A stretch of DNA of 64,000 bases from Chitinophagaceae bacterium (GTDB taxonomy: Bacteria; Bacteroidota; Bacteroidia; Chitinophagales; Chitinophagaceae): NCBI GenBank assembly GCA_016786885.1, contig JAEUVO010000039.1, positions 79,581 through 143,580 of the forward strand, in the 5' to 3' direction. Of this stretch, positions 17,147 through 27,034 are shown in pieces. Below the pieces are notes generated by a model that saw only the letters and a program-made list of their open reading frames with translations, had not been told where the DNA came from and searched no databases. Every line of letters begins with the position of its first letter. The stretch's first letter is position 1. The position numbers and the translations under genes were made by a program.

Positions 17147-19546
17147 TCACTCTTCAAAATAAACCCTCTTCACCCGTTGTGAGATGCCTGTCAGTATTTC
17201 ATAAGGGATCGTTTCAGCCCATTGCGCCACCTGCTGTACAGGCAACTGGTTACCAAACACAATTACTTCATCTCCTTCCCGAACATTTTCAATTCCTGTA
17301 ACATCCACCATAAACATATCCATACAAACAGTACCGATAACAGGAGCCAGCTGACCATTTATCCAAACCTTTCCGATTCCATTTCCAAGTCTGCGGGGAT
17401 AGCCATCTGCATATCCTAACCTGATCGTTGCAATCAGAGAATCTCTTCGTACAATTCCTTTACGATTATAACTAACCGACTCCCCTGCTTTCAATTCCTT
17501 TAGTTGGGCAATGGTTGATTTTAATGTCGTTACTGCTTGAAGATTCAAACTATCAGAGGCGGCGCTATCGACACCATAAAGGCCAATACCAAGTCTTACC
17601 ATTTCGAGTTGCAAATCAGGATGCCGGATAGCTGCTGCAGAATTAGCAATATGCCGGATGAAAGAATAACCCAGTTTCTCCTGTAAATGATTGGAGGCAT
17701 TTTCCAATAACCTAAACTGATGCCGTGTGAAGTCATCCTGAATCGCCTCTTCGCTTGCAGCTAAGTGTGAAAAAACTGATTGAATTCTGAACGACGAAGT
17801 TGATACCAGGTAATCACTAAGTTTTTCTATTTCGCCAACGGCAAACCCTAATCTGTTCATCCCTGTTTCCACTTCTATATGAACAGGATACTGTTGTATT
17901 CCTTCTTTTTGCAAAAAAGAATCAAATGATTGCAGCAATTCAAACGAATAAAGCTCCGGCTCCAGGTTATTTTCAACAATCACATCAAAGGCGTTTTCTT
18001 CAGGATTCATAACCATGACAGGCAATCCGATCCCTGCTTTTCGCAGGTCTACCCCTTCGTCTGCATAAGCAACACCCAGGTAATCAATTTTATGATACTG
18101 CAGAATTCCGGCAATTTCAGCCCCGCCACTTCCATACGCAAAAGCTTTTACCATGGCCATAATTTTGGTCGATAGCTTTAATATGCGTTGATACTCCTTT
18201 AAATTATGGGCAATGGCATTAAGATTAATTTCTAATACTGTCTGATGTACTTTTTGCTCCAGCAACTGCGCTATTTGTTCAAAGGCAAATACTCTTGCTC
18301 CTTTTATCAAAATAGCTTCTTCCTTAAATAAAGAGGACCTGAATTGCTGTAAAAATTCAGCCGTTGAAGAAAACAATTCTGCAGTTAATCCATTTTCGCT
18401 ACCAGTAATAAGATGGCGCAGTGATTTTGATATCCGCTCCCCTATTCCAATCAACCTGCTGACACGATGTTTTTTCAGGCTTTCCGCTACCTGTATATAT
18501 AATTTATCATCCGGAACAGCACTTTGCAGAAAATCAGAAAGAATGGCTGTTCGCTTCATACCAGTGCTTTGCTGTTCAAGAAAAGTAAGCGCAATTTCAA
18601 GTGAGCTGATGTCTGCACTATAACTATCATTAATAACCACGCAATGATTAATCCCCTTTTTCATCTCCAATCGCATATCTACCGGCACCAACTGTTTCAT
18701 CCTGTCGCTGATCACATCCTCTTTATAGCCGAGCATCAACAATACTTCCCAGCAGGTAATTGCATTTTGCAGGGAAGCGTCATCAGTAAAAGGAATCTCC
18801 AAGTGGATTTTCTTATTCTGCCATGCCGGATATATAGCTGTAATTGCAGTCGTTGCTTCTTTTTTTATTAACTCCACCTGCCGAACAGGCTCCGGCTGCT
18901 TTGAATGCCTGAACAATATTCTTTTTTCTGTTTCCTTTTGCTCCTTTGACTCAAACCCCTCACTGTGTGCTTCCCCAATATTGGTAAATATGCCAATGCT
19001 TGGCCGGATAATTCGCTCCAGTTTATCCATCTCTCCCGGCTTTGAAATGCCGGCTTCAAATATTGCCAGTGTATGATGCTCATTCATCTGCCACACACTG
19101 AGTGGCACACCAATTTGTGAATTATAGCTTTTGGGGCTTCTGACTATATTATACTCGGGATGTAATAACTGGTACAACCATTCCTTAACAATTGTTTTTC
19201 CATTGCTGCCTGTTATCCCTATCACTGGTATATTAAACTGACTGCGGTGATAAGAAGCCAGCTGTTGTAATGCAAATAATGTATCTTTTACTTTCAGGAT
19301 ACTTGCTTCAGGGTAAAGTCTCCCATTTATCTTTTCACTCACAACGAAGCTTCTGACTCCCTTCTTGTATAGCTCTGGTATAAAATCATGCCCATTACGG
19401 CGGAAACCGATTAAAGCAAAGAACAAAGAAGTTGCAGGTGAAAAAACCTTACGGCTATCCAATAAAAGGTGCTCTACCGGGTTATCACTACCGACAATGG
19501 TATCCGCCTGGATGATATGGGCAATATCGTTTACTGAATAGTGCAA
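17147..19546 (-). CDS. Bifunctional MurF / alanine racemase fusion
   Basis: Cytoplasmic cell-wall enzyme of 799 residues joining two steps. Residues 1 to about 425 are UDP-MurNAc-tripeptide:D-Ala-D-Ala ligase (MurF) with the ATP loop GITGSNGKTIVKEWL and the Mur ligase marks EAGISKPGEMDKLE and TNIGEAHSEGF. Residues about 430-799 are a PLP alanine racemase with the Schiff-base Lys in MAMVKAFAYGSG, the catalytic Tyr in VSYNRKGI, and the C-terminal GTVCMDMFMVDVTG. The racemase supplies D-Ala used to make the ligase substrate. The fusion is a known Bacteroidota arrangement. The racemase Lys motif reads KAFAYG where KADAYG is usual. It starts 15 bases after the terC stop, so the genes are cotranscribed. 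Confidence 0.93.
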   Translation of the reverse strand: MHYSVNDIAHIIQADTIVGSDNPVEHLLLDSRKVFSPATSLFFALIGFRRNGHDFIPELYKKGVRSFVVSEKINGRLYPEASILKVKDTLFALQQLASYHRSQFNIPVIGITGSNGKTIVKEWLYQLLHPEYNIVRSPKSYNSQIGVPLSVWQMNEHHTLAIFEAGISKPGEMDKLERIIRPSIGIFTNIGEAHSEGFESKEQKETEKRILFRHSKQPEPVRQVELIKKEATTAITAIYPAWQNKKIHLEIPFTDDASLQNAITCWEVLLMLGYKEDVISDRMKQLVPVDMRLEMKKGINHCVVINDSYSADISSLEIALTFLEQQSTGMKRTAILSDFLQSAVPDDKLYIQVAESLKKHRVSRLIGIGERISKSLRHLITGSENGLTAELFSSTAEFLQQFRSSLFKEEAILIKGARVFAFEQIAQLLEQKVHQTVLEINLNAIAHNLKEYQRILKLSTKIMAMVKAFAYGSGGAEIAGILQYHKIDYLGVAYADEGVDLRKAGIGLPVMVMNPEENAFDVIVENNLEPELYSFELLQSFDSFLQKEGIQQYPVHIEVETGMNRLGFAVGEIEKLSDYLVSTSSFRIQSVFSHLAASEEAIQDDFTRHQFRLLENASNHLQEKLGYSFIRHIANSAAAIRHPDLQLEMVRLGIGLYGVDSAASDSLNLQAVTTLKSTIAQLKELKAGESVSYNRKGIVRRDSLIATIRLGYADGYPRRLGNGIGKVWINGQLAPVIGTVCMDMFMVDVTGIENVREGDEVIVFGNQLPVQQVAQWAETIPYEILTGISQRVKRVYFEE

Positions 19547-19561
19547 GGGTTTACCAATATA

Positions 19562-20530
19562 TCAGGAAACACTTTCATCAGTTATGTCTGCAGGTTCTCC
19601 TTTTTTATTTATAAATATGGAATAGAATATAGAGCCTGTAATACATATCAAAATGACTCCCAATGAAATAAATACCTGTATTTGTTTGCTTACCCATTGG
19701 TTGATCCAGTGTTCACCAAGCATCTTAATCCCTATAAATACCAATACAATAGCAATGCCCTGCTGGAGGTAATCAAACTTACTGACTGCTCCCCGGAGTA
19801 AAAAGAATAATGATCGCAAACCTAAGACAGCAAAAATATTAGAGGTATAGATCACCAGCCTGTCTCTTGAAATGCCCATCACTGCCGGAATAGAATCCAG
19901 TGCAAATACCAGGTCAATTGCGGCAAGCATTATCACCACTACAAATAAAGTAGTGTAAACAGGTTTGCCATTTTCTTTGATCATGAATTTACCATTACCG
20001 TCATGCGGTGCCAATGGCAGAAACCTTTTCATAAATAAGTATACTTTACTTTTCTGCGGATCAAATTCCTCATCCTCATTAGCGGTAAACATCTTGTACC
20101 CTGTATATACAAGAAAAACTCCGAAAACATACAATATCCAGTGAAATCTTTCTACCAGTGCTACTCCCACTGTAATGAAAATTACCCTGAACACAATAGC
20201 CATAAGAATACCAATCAGCAACACCCTGCCATAATTCTTCTCTTTAACGGAAAAAGCAGAAAAAATCAGGATGAATACAAAAATATTATCAATACTAAGG
20301 CTCCATTCCATCAGGTAGGCACTCAGGTATTCCAATGCTAATCCCTGGCCTTTTTCGACCCATACGAAAACAAAAAATGCCAATGCCAGCCCTACCCAAA
20401 AAAAAGTTTGATATAAAGCCTGGCGGATAGTGACCTTCTGCCCTTTTTTACTCAAAAGGCCGAGGTCAAACACCAAAGCAAATATCAATACAATTCCAAA
20501 AACGAGATATGTTATCTGATCAGCAGTCAT
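19562..20530 (-). CDS. TerC/Alx family membrane protein
   Basis: Integral membrane protein of 322 residues with about nine hydrophobic segments. It contains the TerC acidic signatures LMEWSLSIDNIFVFILIF and AAIDLVFALDSIPAVMGIS, whose intramembrane Asp residues are thought to handle metal ions. The family is tied to manganese efflux (Alx/MeeY), metal loading of exported proteins and tellurite resistance; which of these holds here is not clear. It lies between gldG (39 bases upstream) and murF/alr (15 bases downstream) on the same strand. Confidence 0.92.
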   Translation of the reverse strand: MTADQITYLVFGIVLIFALVFDLGLLSKKGQKVTIRQALYQTFFWVGLALAFFVFVWVEKGQGLALEYLSAYLMEWSLSIDNIFVFILIFSAFSVKEKNYGRVLLIGILMAIVFRVIFITVGVALVERFHWILYVFGVFLVYTGYKMFTANEDEEFDPQKSKVYLFMKRFLPLAPHDGNGKFMIKENGKPVYTTLFVVVIMLAAIDLVFALDSIPAVMGISRDRLVIYTSNIFAVLGLRSLFFLLRGAVSKFDYLQQGIAIVLVFIGIKMLGEHWINQWVSKQIQVFISLGVILICITGSIFYSIFINKKGEPADITDESVS

Positions 20531-20569
20531 TATAATTTATTAGGAGGTGTAAAATCAAAGTCCGGAAAC

Positions 20570-22342
20570 TCAGGCGGCATACTTTCTCTTTCTTACCTGC
20601 TGATAAACCCATCCGAAAAATATAACCAATAATACAGGTAAAGCGATATTAATAAATTGCCAGGTTGTTTTTTGTTCTTTTACTTTTTGTGAATCGAGCA
20701 GGCGCAGGACAATATCCTTATTGCGGGTTTCAATTATCCCAGATTTACTTGCCATATACTCCAGACAGTTCAATAGAAAATTCCGGTTAGCGAACTGATA
20801 CTCATATTGAGTACCTGCTGTATAGTAATTCATTCCCATAGGAAGTGGGCCGTCTTTCGGGGAAATATCATTTAGTACAATATCCCCATCTGCTACAACT
20901 ATTATTTTACTTTCATTCTCTGCTTTATTTATAAATGCCACACCTGATGCTTTTAATGTATCCAGTTGAGATTGAGACAACCGGTTTCGAAAAATAGAGG
21001 TAAACTTCCCTTCTAATAAGTACGCAACTGGTATATCTTTTTTACCAAACTTAATATCTTCTGGCACATTTCTGTTTTCGTTTATACTAATCAGCGCAGG
21101 GGTGCTTATAATTCTTGAATTTGAAGAAGTCGATAGCAGAGGTGTTTTTTTAATTCCCTCTGCCGCTATTGTATCAATGGAATTAACGAACCTCCCCGAA
21201 ACAAGCCCGGTATTTTTGTTAATACTATGATTACCTTTTGACTCAAAAAGTGGATAGTAATTCCATTTTAAAAATTCAAATTGAGGTTTATCAGCACTCC
21301 CCCCAATCACAAATGGCATGAAATCACATTGCAGATCCATAATAAGATCCGTATTTATCCGGACACCATATTTGAATAACTGATCTGTCAAGTTTAAGTT
21401 CCTGTCATAGGCAATTGTCTCCTTATCAAACCTTAAGCTATCTTGTTCAGCTATTAGATTATCAATAAACAGAAGCACTTTGCCCCCCCTCATGACATAC
21501 TGATCAATTTTTAATTTCTCATCTTCTGAGAACTGCAAAGTAGGTTTGACAATCAATAGTACTTTAAATGTATCTGGTATTCCAGCCTGCTTATTTAAAT
21601 TAAAAGTGAATAACTCATAATTTTGCCTGATAGAATACTCTAAATCAGCTGTCCTGCCATCACGAAACACAGGCGCCCCATTAACAATCTCCCTCCCAAG
21701 CTGAGGCTCTCCATTCCCAATAGAATATGCAATCATTGGCTTTGAATCACCTACGAGCCGGTCCAAAGCTTTTGCAAATGTGTATTCCAATAATGCTTCA
21801 GCACTATTAATTACTTTTTCCGGTGATTCTGCGCTTTCCGAAAATAAAGGCGGTACTGAAAACAAGGTTACTAATTCTTGCCTGTTTTTATACTTTACAA
21901 TTGCAAATGGATAAGCATAACTACTGCTTTCCCCTGTTTTAACCTGGGCTTTCAGATTTATTGGTGTGGCACCAAGTTTTCTAAGAGAATCTCCCCATGT
22001 AATCCCTGTGCCTTCAAAAGTTTCGTCGTCAGGAGCAATAAAGCGATACTGTAATTTAGAACTCTTTGATTCTTTTAATAAAACAAGAAACTCTTCGACA
22101 CTATTTGTTAGTTTCCTGAATTTAGTAGGAAACTCCCCTTTAAGAAAAACATCAATCTGGGCAGTTTCATCCAGCCCTCCTAATAAATCTTTTGTGGTCC
22201 TACTTAATGTATATCTTTTTTCTTTAGTCAGGTCAAACCGGGTATGAACTATTGATGCCAGGTAATTGACAGCAAACAAAGTCAGCAACATGGTTACCCA
22301 CCAGTATTTTGAAGCAAAAATTTTCTCTGTTATTTTTCTCAT
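20570..22342 (-). CDS. gldG: Gliding motility ABC transporter component GldG
   Basis: 590-residue membrane-anchored protein of the GldA-GldF-GldG ABC transporter required for gliding in flavobacteria. It has an N-terminal membrane helix (about 13-32), a large periplasmic domain of the DUF4350-like/GldG type (TLSRTTKDLLGGLDETAQIDVFLKG is split here as TLSRTTKDLL and ETAQIDVFL; later GNGEPQLGREI and GGKVLLFIDN), and a C-terminal membrane helix followed by a basic tail (QQVRKRKY). The start codon is one base after the gldF stop. The ATPase gldA is not in the window. Many non-gliding Bacteroidota keep these genes, so motility is not proven. Confidence 0.92.
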   Translation of the reverse strand: MRKITEKIFASKYWWVTMLLTLFAVNYLASIVHTRFDLTKEKRYTLSRTTKDLLGGLDETAQIDVFLKGEFPTKFRKLTNSVEEFLVLLKESKSSKLQYRFIAPDDETFEGTGITWGDSLRKLGATPINLKAQVKTGESSSYAYPFAIVKYKNRQELVTLFSVPPLFSESAESPEKVINSAEALLEYTFAKALDRLVGDSKPMIAYSIGNGEPQLGREIVNGAPVFRDGRTADLEYSIRQNYELFTFNLNKQAGIPDTFKVLLIVKPTLQFSEDEKLKIDQYVMRGGKVLLFIDNLIAEQDSLRFDKETIAYDRNLNLTDQLFKYGVRINTDLIMDLQCDFMPFVIGGSADKPQFEFLKWNYYPLFESKGNHSINKNTGLVSGRFVNSIDTIAAEGIKKTPLLSTSSNSRIISTPALISINENRNVPEDIKFGKKDIPVAYLLEGKFTSIFRNRLSQSQLDTLKASGVAFINKAENESKIIVVADGDIVLNDISPKDGPLPMGMNYYTAGTQYEYQFANRNFLLNCLEYMASKSGIIETRNKDIVLRLLDSQKVKEQKTTWQFINIALPVLLVIFFGWVYQQVRKRKYAA

Positions 22343-22343
22343 A

Positions 22344-23063
22344 CTATCGCTTCAGCAGATTTCGGTTAGTAATGGCAAAAAACAGGAACACTACACTGAG
22401 GAAATAAACCACATCACGGGTATCTATCAATCCCCGGCTGATACTCCGGTAATGAAAATCAATACCGATCATTTCCACATAATAATCAGGCCCGTTGGCC
22501 AATGCAGGCATCCTGCTGATAGCACTAAATCCATAATATATAAGTGCACAGCCCAGCAGGCTGGTAATAAAAGCTACCACAGCATTATTAGTAAAACTGC
22601 TGCTGCAAATACTGATTGCAGTAAAAACGGAAGCTAAAAAAAATAGGCCGATATATGACCCGGCTGTGGCCCCCATATCAACACCTTCAGTAGAAGAAAG
22701 ACGCTGAATAGATAAGATGTAAATGATCGTTGGCAGCAGAGCAATGAACACAACTATTAAACTACCGAGATACTTACCGCCTATGATCTGCCAGCGGGTC
22801 AGCGGCCTGGTTTGGAGAATTTCGTAAGTACCCGTTTTAAACTCTTCAGCAAAGCTGCGCATGGTAATGGCCGGAATGAGCAATAACAAGATCCATGGCG
22901 CTAATTGAAAGAACCTGTCCAATGTGGCGTATCCAAAATCGAAGATATTATCCTCAAACACAAATAGTACCAACCCGTTTACAAGCAGGAAAACAATAAT
23001 GGCGATGTAACCTGTAAGGCTACTGAAAAATTGGCGAAGTTCTTTTTTACAAACGGACCACAT
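22344..23063 (-). CDS. gldF: Gliding motility ABC transporter permease GldF
   Basis: ABC-2 type permease of about 239 residues with six membrane segments. The N-terminus MWSVCKKELRQFFSSLTGYI and the FAEEFKTGTYEILQTRPLT loop are typical of GldF. The frame opens with a TTG at 23075 and has Met codons at 23069 and 23063; the last fits family N-termini best. It is the first gene of a minus-strand run gldF-gldG-terC-murF/alr. No clear -7 box is seen in the short space to the isc terminator. Confidence 0.9.
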   Translation of the reverse strand: MWSVCKKELRQFFSSLTGYIAIIVFLLVNGLVLFVFEDNIFDFGYATLDRFFQLAPWILLLLIPAITMRSFAEEFKTGTYEILQTRPLTRWQIIGGKYLGSLIVVFIALLPTIIYILSIQRLSSTEGVDMGATAGSYIGLFFLASVFTAISICSSSFTNNAVVAFITSLLGCALIYYGFSAISRMPALANGPDYYVEMIGIDFHYRSISRGLIDTRDVVYFLSVVFLFFAITNRNLLKR

Positions 23064-23132
23064 AGGCATGGACAATGATGCAAAATAAGCTAAAGCTTCT
23101 ATATTTCAGCTCTTTGCACCTGTTATAGTCAA

Positions 23133-23158
23133 TAAAAAAATCCCTTCGTAAAGGGATT
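23133..23158 (-). terminator. Terminator of the isc operon
   Basis: On the minus strand AATCCCTT-tacg-AAGGGATT is followed by a T run. It lies 28 bases beyond the iscA stop and separates the operon from gldF. Confidence 0.8.
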
Positions 23159-23185
23159 CTTATTGTCAAGCAGGGGTTTAATTAT

Positions 23186-23539
23186 CTATACGGCAAAACT
23201 TTCGCCACAACCACAGGTACGGCTGGCATTCGGATTACTGAAATAAAATCCTTTTCCATTTAATCCGTCCGAAAAATCCAGGGTGGTATTGACCAGGTAT
23301 AAAAAACTTTTCAGGTCAGTTACTACCTTCACTCCGTTATCTTCAAAAACCTGGTCCATGGGTTTTTGCTCATTATCAAAATCCAGCTTGTAGCTAAGTC
23401 CGGAACATCCGCCTCCCACCACACTTACCCGCAGAAAGTAAGAAGGATCTTCTGCAACTCCCGCATCCGCCAAAAGCTGTTTCACTTTTGATTTAGCCTT
23501 ATCACTCACATAAATTGCATTATCTGTTGTCACACTCAT
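23186..23539 (-). CDS. iscA: A-type Fe-S assembly carrier (IscA/ErpA/SufA)
   Basis: 117-residue A-type iron-sulfur carrier, the last gene of the isc operon. The three ligand cysteines are in GGGCSGLSYKLDF and the C-terminal CGCGESF. It passes assembled Fe-S clusters from IscU to target proteins in the cytoplasm. It lies 11 bases after iscU. IscA, ErpA and SufA cannot be told apart securely by motif; the name follows from the operon. Confidence 0.9.
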   Translation of the reverse strand: MSVTTDNAIYVSDKAKSKVKQLLADAGVAEDPSYFLRVSVVGGGCSGLSYKLDFDNEQKPMDQVFEDNGVKVVTDLKSFLYLVNTTLDFSDGLNGKGFYFSNPNASRTCGCGESFAV

Positions 23540-23550
23540 CTCCAGAAATT

Positions 23551-23970
23551 TTAGTGTACTATACTCTCATCGAACTTGAGCTCTTCAAGGCCATTCTTTT
23601 TCCGGTAATCATTGATCGCTGCTTTGATAGCATCTTCTGCCAGTACAGAGCAGTGAATTTTAACCGGGGGAAGATTCAATTCTTCTACGATTGTCATGTT
23701 ATCGATTGTTACTGCCTCATCTATTGACTTACCCTTCAGCCACTCAGTAGCCAGGGAAGAAGAAGCAATAGCAGACCCACAACCAAAGGTTTTGAACTTG
23801 GCATCTTTGATAACACCGGTTGTTTCATCTACTTCAATCTGTAAACGCATAACATCGCCGCACTCCGGTGCACCCACCAGGCCAGTACCTACATTTGATT
23901 TGCTTTTATCTAATGTACCCACATTTTTGGGGTTCTGGTAGTGATCAATAACTTTTTCGCTGTATGCCAT
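23551..23970 (-). CDS. iscU: Fe-S cluster scaffold IscU
   Basis: 139-residue scaffold on which [2Fe-2S] clusters are built. The three ligand Cys are in GAPECGDVMRL, FGCGSAIASSSLATEW and PVKIHCSVLAEDAI. The first is followed by the conserved Gly-Asp. It receives sulfur from IscS, encoded 24 bases upstream, and delivers clusters to IscA. The LPPVK motif recognised by HscA-type chaperones is present (LNLPPVKIHC). Confidence 0.95.
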   Translation of the reverse strand: MAYSEKVIDHYQNPKNVGTLDKSKSNVGTGLVGAPECGDVMRLQIEVDETTGVIKDAKFKTFGCGSAIASSSLATEWLKGKSIDEAVTIDNMTIVEELNLPPVKIHCSVLAEDAIKAAINDYRKKNGLEELKFDESIVH

Positions 23971-23994
23971 GATAAAAAATTTAGAGGTTAAAAA

Positions 23995-25212
23995 TTAATG
24001 ATGCGCCCATTCAATAGTGTTCAGATCAATGCCTTCCTTGTACATTTCCCAAAGCGGACTCATCTCTCTTAACTTATTAACGGTGTTGGTTACTTGTTCA
24101 ATTGTATAATCAATTTGCTCCTCCGTTGTAAATCTGCCCAGGCCAAAGCGAAGGGAGCTATGTGCCAGGTCATCGCCCAGGCCCAATGCTTTTAATACAT
24201 AGGATGGCTCTAAAGAAGCAGAAGTACAGGCAGAACCTGACGAAACTGCAATATTCTTATTAAAGCCCATCATCAGCCCTTCTCCTTCCACATACTTGAA
24301 TGAAATATTAGTTACATGTGGAAGTCGGTATTCTTTATCGCCATTCAGATATGACTCCTCTATCTGCAGTAATGCTTTCTCCAATTTATCTCTTAGCTTA
24401 ACCACTCTCTTTGTTTCTTCTTCCATTTCATTTCTGCAAATCTCGCAGGCCTTACCAAAACCAACGATACCCGGAACGTTCAATGTACCGCTTCTCATAC
24501 CTCTTTCATGACCGCCACCATCTATCTGTGCTGTCACTTTCACTCTTGGATTTTTACGGCGCACATATAAGGCTCCTACTCCTTTCGGACCATACATTTT
24601 ATGTGCTGTGAAGGCCATCAGATCTATACCGTCTTTATTTACATCAACAGGTATTTTCCCTACAGCCTGTGTGGCATCACTGAACACAAGGACTCCATGC
24701 TTTTTTGCAATTGCACTGATCTCTTTCATCGGCATCACTGTACCAATTTCATTATTGGCATACATGAGTGCAATTAAAATCGTATTAGGCTTTATCGCTG
24801 CTTCCAGTTCTGCCAGATCAATTAATCCATTAGGCTTCACTTTCAGGTAAGTTACCTCTCCGCCTTCTTTTTCGATATGCTTGCAGGTATCTAATACTGC
24901 TTTATGTTCGATGTTACAGCTAATAATATGATTGCCTTTGCTGGCATACATTTCAAATACACCTTTTATAGCCAGATTATCTCCTTCAGTTGCCCCGGAA
25001 GTAAAGATTATTTCTTTTGGGTCTGCACCGATCAGTTTGGCTACCTGCTCCCGGGCATAGTCTACTGCTTCCTCCGCCTGCCATCCAAAAGGATGGTTAC
25101 GGCTTGCCGCATTGCCGAAATTGCTGGTAAAATAAGGAATCATTGCCTCCACTACCCTTGGATCACATGGAGTGGTCGCATTATGGTCTAAATAAATGGG
25201 AAATTGTAACAT
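23995..25212 (-). CDS. iscS: Cysteine desulfurase IscS
   Basis: PLP enzyme of 405 residues that takes sulfur from L-cysteine as a persulfide for Fe-S assembly and tRNA thiolation. The N-terminal [14 protein letters not shown], the PLP Lys in [16 protein letters not shown] and the active Cys loop [17 protein letters not shown] are all present. This is group I (IscS/NifS) by loop length. The length and the following iscU/iscA genes support the housekeeping IscS role. A -7 box at 25248-25255 gives a leader of about 30 bases. No iscR-like regulator gene is adjacent. Confidence 0.95.
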   Translation of the reverse strand: MLQFPIYLDHNATTPCDPRVVEAMIPYFTSNFGNAASRNHPFGWQAEEAVDYAREQVAKLIGADPKEIIFTSGATEGDNLAIKGVFEMYASKGNHIISCNIEHKAVLDTCKHIEKEGGEVTYLKVKPNGLIDLAELEAAIKPNTILIALMYANNEIGTVMPMKEISAIAKKHGVLVFSDATQAVGKIPVDVNKDGIDLMAFTAHKMYGPKGVGALYVRRKNPRVKVTAQIDGGGHERGMRSGTLNVPGIVGFGKACEICRNEMEEETKRVVKLRDKLEKALLQIEESYLNGDKEYRLPHVTNISFKYVEGEGLMMGFNKNIAVSSGSACTSASLEPSYVLKALGLGDDLAHSSLRFGLGRFTTEEQIDYTIEQVTNTVNKLREMSPLWEMYKEGIDLNTIEWAHH

Positions 25213-25247
25213 AAAATCAGTTAATCGTTGTTCGTTTCAATTAAACA

Positions 25248-25255
25248 CAAAATTA
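25248..25255 (-). promoter_or_regulatory. -7 promoter box of iscS operon
   Basis: Minus strand reads TAATTTTG, 35 bases before the iscS ATG. Confidence 0.6.
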
Positions 25256-25324
25256 ACCCAAAAGGTTCTAAATGAGAGGAGTAATTTGGGGTAATTAGCC
25301 GATTTTACCGAATTCGAAAAGGCC

Positions 25325-25332
25325 TAATTTTA
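25325..25332 (+). promoter_or_regulatory. Variant -7 box of methylmalonyl-CoA epimerase gene
   Basis: TAATTTTA differs from TAnnTTTG only in the last base; it is 18 bases before the ATG. Confidence 0.45.
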
Positions 25333-25350
25333 CATTCATAAATCTTTAGT

Positions 25351-25752
25351 ATGCAAAAGATTGAACATATCGGAATCGCCGTAAAAAGTCTTGAGGTTTC
25401 TGTACCCCTTTTTGAAAAACTGCTGAATACTCCTTGCTATAAAACAGAAATGGTAGAAAGTGAAAAAGTAAATACAGCATTTTTCAAAAACGGCCCAAAC
25501 AAAATCGAACTACTGGAAAGCAGTAATTCTGAGGGGGTTATTGCCAAATACATTGAGAAAAAGGGGGAAGGTATGCATCATATTGCTTTTGCTGTAGATG
25601 ATATCGAAGCCGAAATGAAGCGATTGCAGCAGGAAGGCTTTACTCTGCTGAATGAAAAGCCGAAACTGGGGGCTGATAACAAACTGGTCTGTTTTCTTCA
25701 CCCCAAACATACAAACGGAGTGTTGATTGAGTTGTGCATGGAAATAAAATAA
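25351..25752 (+). CDS. mce: Methylmalonyl-CoA epimerase
   Basis: 133-residue VOC-fold metalloenzyme that interconverts (R)- and (S)-methylmalonyl-CoA between propionyl-CoA carboxylase and the B12 mutase. MQKIEHIGIAVKSLEVSVPL carries the first metal His, and GEGMHHIAFAVDDIEAEMKR is the second family block with paired His. The length is normal. It fits with the B12-binding mutase subunit at 2580. A second VOC-fold gene follows 28 bases downstream and may be cotranscribed. Confidence 0.93.
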   Translation: MQKIEHIGIAVKSLEVSVPLFEKLLNTPCYKTEMVESEKVNTAFFKNGPNKIELLESSNSEGVIAKYIEKKGEGMHHIAFAVDDIEAEMKRLQQEGFTLLNEKPKLGADNKLVCFLHPKHTNGVLIELCMEIK

Positions 25753-25780
25753 TAGTTCCCCTGTTCTAAATACTTTTATA

Positions 25781-26179
25781 TTGAAACAGCAAATTGTACA
25801 GATAGCATTGGTAGTAAATGATTATGATGAGGCAATTGATTTTTACACCAAAAAGCTTCACTTTACATTGCTGGAAGATACCAGGCTGAGTGAAAATAAA
25901 CGTTGGGTTACGATTGCTCCAATGGGTGCTTACGGCTGCCGGATTCTACTGGCAAAGGCTGCCTCTGAGGAACAGAGAAGCCGGATTGGCAACCAAACAG
26001 GCGGACGGGTTTTCCTTTTTCTTCATACTGATGATTTTGAAAGAGATTATCAGAATTTAATAAACAACAATATCAAAATTGTGAGACAACCTTCTTCTGA
26101 AACTTATGGAACGGTTGCTGTATTTGAGGATTTATATGGAAATCTCTGGGATCTGATAGAGCCTATAATACCAAGTTAG
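25781..26179 (+). CDS. VOC family (glyoxalase/bleomycin-resistance fold) protein
   Basis: 132-residue vicinal-oxygen-chelate protein with the two betaalphabetabetabeta repeats (about residues 4-60 and 70-130). IALVVNDYDEAIDFYTKKLHF and GTVAVFEDLYGNLWDLIEP are typical; the terminal Glu would be a metal ligand, but the usual first His is Leu/Val here, so a complete metal site is doubtful. It starts with TTG at 25781, as no ATG or GTG fits. The role is unknown. Confidence 0.8.
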   Translation: MKQQIVQIALVVNDYDEAIDFYTKKLHFTLLEDTRLSENKRWVTIAPMGAYGCRILLAKAASEEQRSRIGNQTGGRVFLFLHTDDFERDYQNLINNNIKIVRQPSSETYGTVAVFEDLYGNLWDLIEPIIPS

Positions 26180-26247
26180 TTTTTTGTTAGTTCTTTATGT
26201 ATCTCACACTTTGGGAGATAAGGCGCCGTCATTATTAGTTGTAAATA

Positions 26248-27006
26248 TCAGGCCTGTGCTTTTTTCTCATCCTGTTCTTCCCCTATCGAATCGGCATTAA
26301 TGATACCCAGTTTTTCCACAGCCACCTGGGCTGCTATCTGGGAAGCATCTTTTTTATTAAAGGCCTTGCCCTCCGCAATATTCTTTCCGTCCAGTACAGC
26401 AGCTACAGTAAAAAGGCGCCGGCCGTTTTCAAGTTTTTCATTCAATGTTTCAAACTCAAGCACTCTTCCGTTTTTATTCGCCCATCCATACAATTTGTTT
26501 TTATGGTTTATTTCCAGGTTTTCAAGGTCATCCATGAACATATGCGGAAGAATAATGTAATCCAGCACCCACCTGGCAGTTTTTTTATACCCAAGATCAA
26601 GGTATATAGCACCTACAAGAGCTTCCAGTGTATTTCCGAATATTTGGCTCACTTTTAAAGAGCCATCCATTTTGTTATACAGGGTAACTTTCTTTAATCC
26701 CATCCGGATCGCAATGTCATTTAACTGCTGCCGGTTTACCATTTTACTTCTCATCTCTGTCAGGAAGCCCTCTTCTTTATACGGATAACGTTTGAAGAGA
26801 TAATCAGCGATCAAAGCACTGAGGACAGCATCACCAAGATATTCAAGGCGTTCGTTATTTTCATCTGCGCCATCTCGGATAGATCGATGAGTAAGCGCCG
26901 TTTTATAAAGTGATATATTGCCGGGTTTATAACCCAGAATGTTCTTTAGTTCTTTCTTAAAAGTCGAACCTTCGTGTTTGGTAAAAAAATTCTTAAAGAA
27001 ATCCAC
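26248..27006 (-). CDS. rnc: Ribonuclease III
   Basis: Double-strand-specific endoribonuclease of about 252 residues that processes rRNA and other structured RNAs. The RIIID signature NERLEYLGDAVLSALIADYL holds catalytic acidic residues. FGNTLEALVGAIYLDLGY holds the second Asp/Glu pair. A double-stranded RNA-binding domain occupies about residues 165-240 (AEGKAFNKKDASQIAAQVAVEKLG). The frame permits TTG at 27015 or GTG at 27006; the GTG is chosen, with low certainty. It follows fabF by about 28 bases, in the conserved order acpP-fabF-rnc. A Lys/Glu-rich tail ends the protein. Confidence 0.93.
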   Translation of the reverse strand: MDFFKNFFTKHEGSTFKKELKNILGYKPGNISLYKTALTHRSIRDGADENNERLEYLGDAVLSALIADYLFKRYPYKEEGFLTEMRSKMVNRQQLNDIAIRMGLKKVTLYNKMDGSLKVSQIFGNTLEALVGAIYLDLGYKKTARWVLDYIILPHMFMDDLENLEINHKNKLYGWANKNGRVLEFETLNEKLENGRRLFTVAAVLDGKNIAEGKAFNKKDASQIAAQVAVEKLGIINADSIGEEQDEKKAQA

Positions 27007-27034
27007 GGTAATCAAGCTACGAAAAAAATCCGAA

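Noticed and set aside
20570..23075. gldF-gldG as proof of gliding motility
   Set aside because: The ATPase gldA and the core gldKLMN genes are not in the window, and many non-gliding Bacteroidota keep these genes.
26180..26247. Possible hairpin TATCTC...GAGATA between the VOC gene and rnc
   Set aside because: Six-base stem without a T run on either strand; not a convincing terminator.
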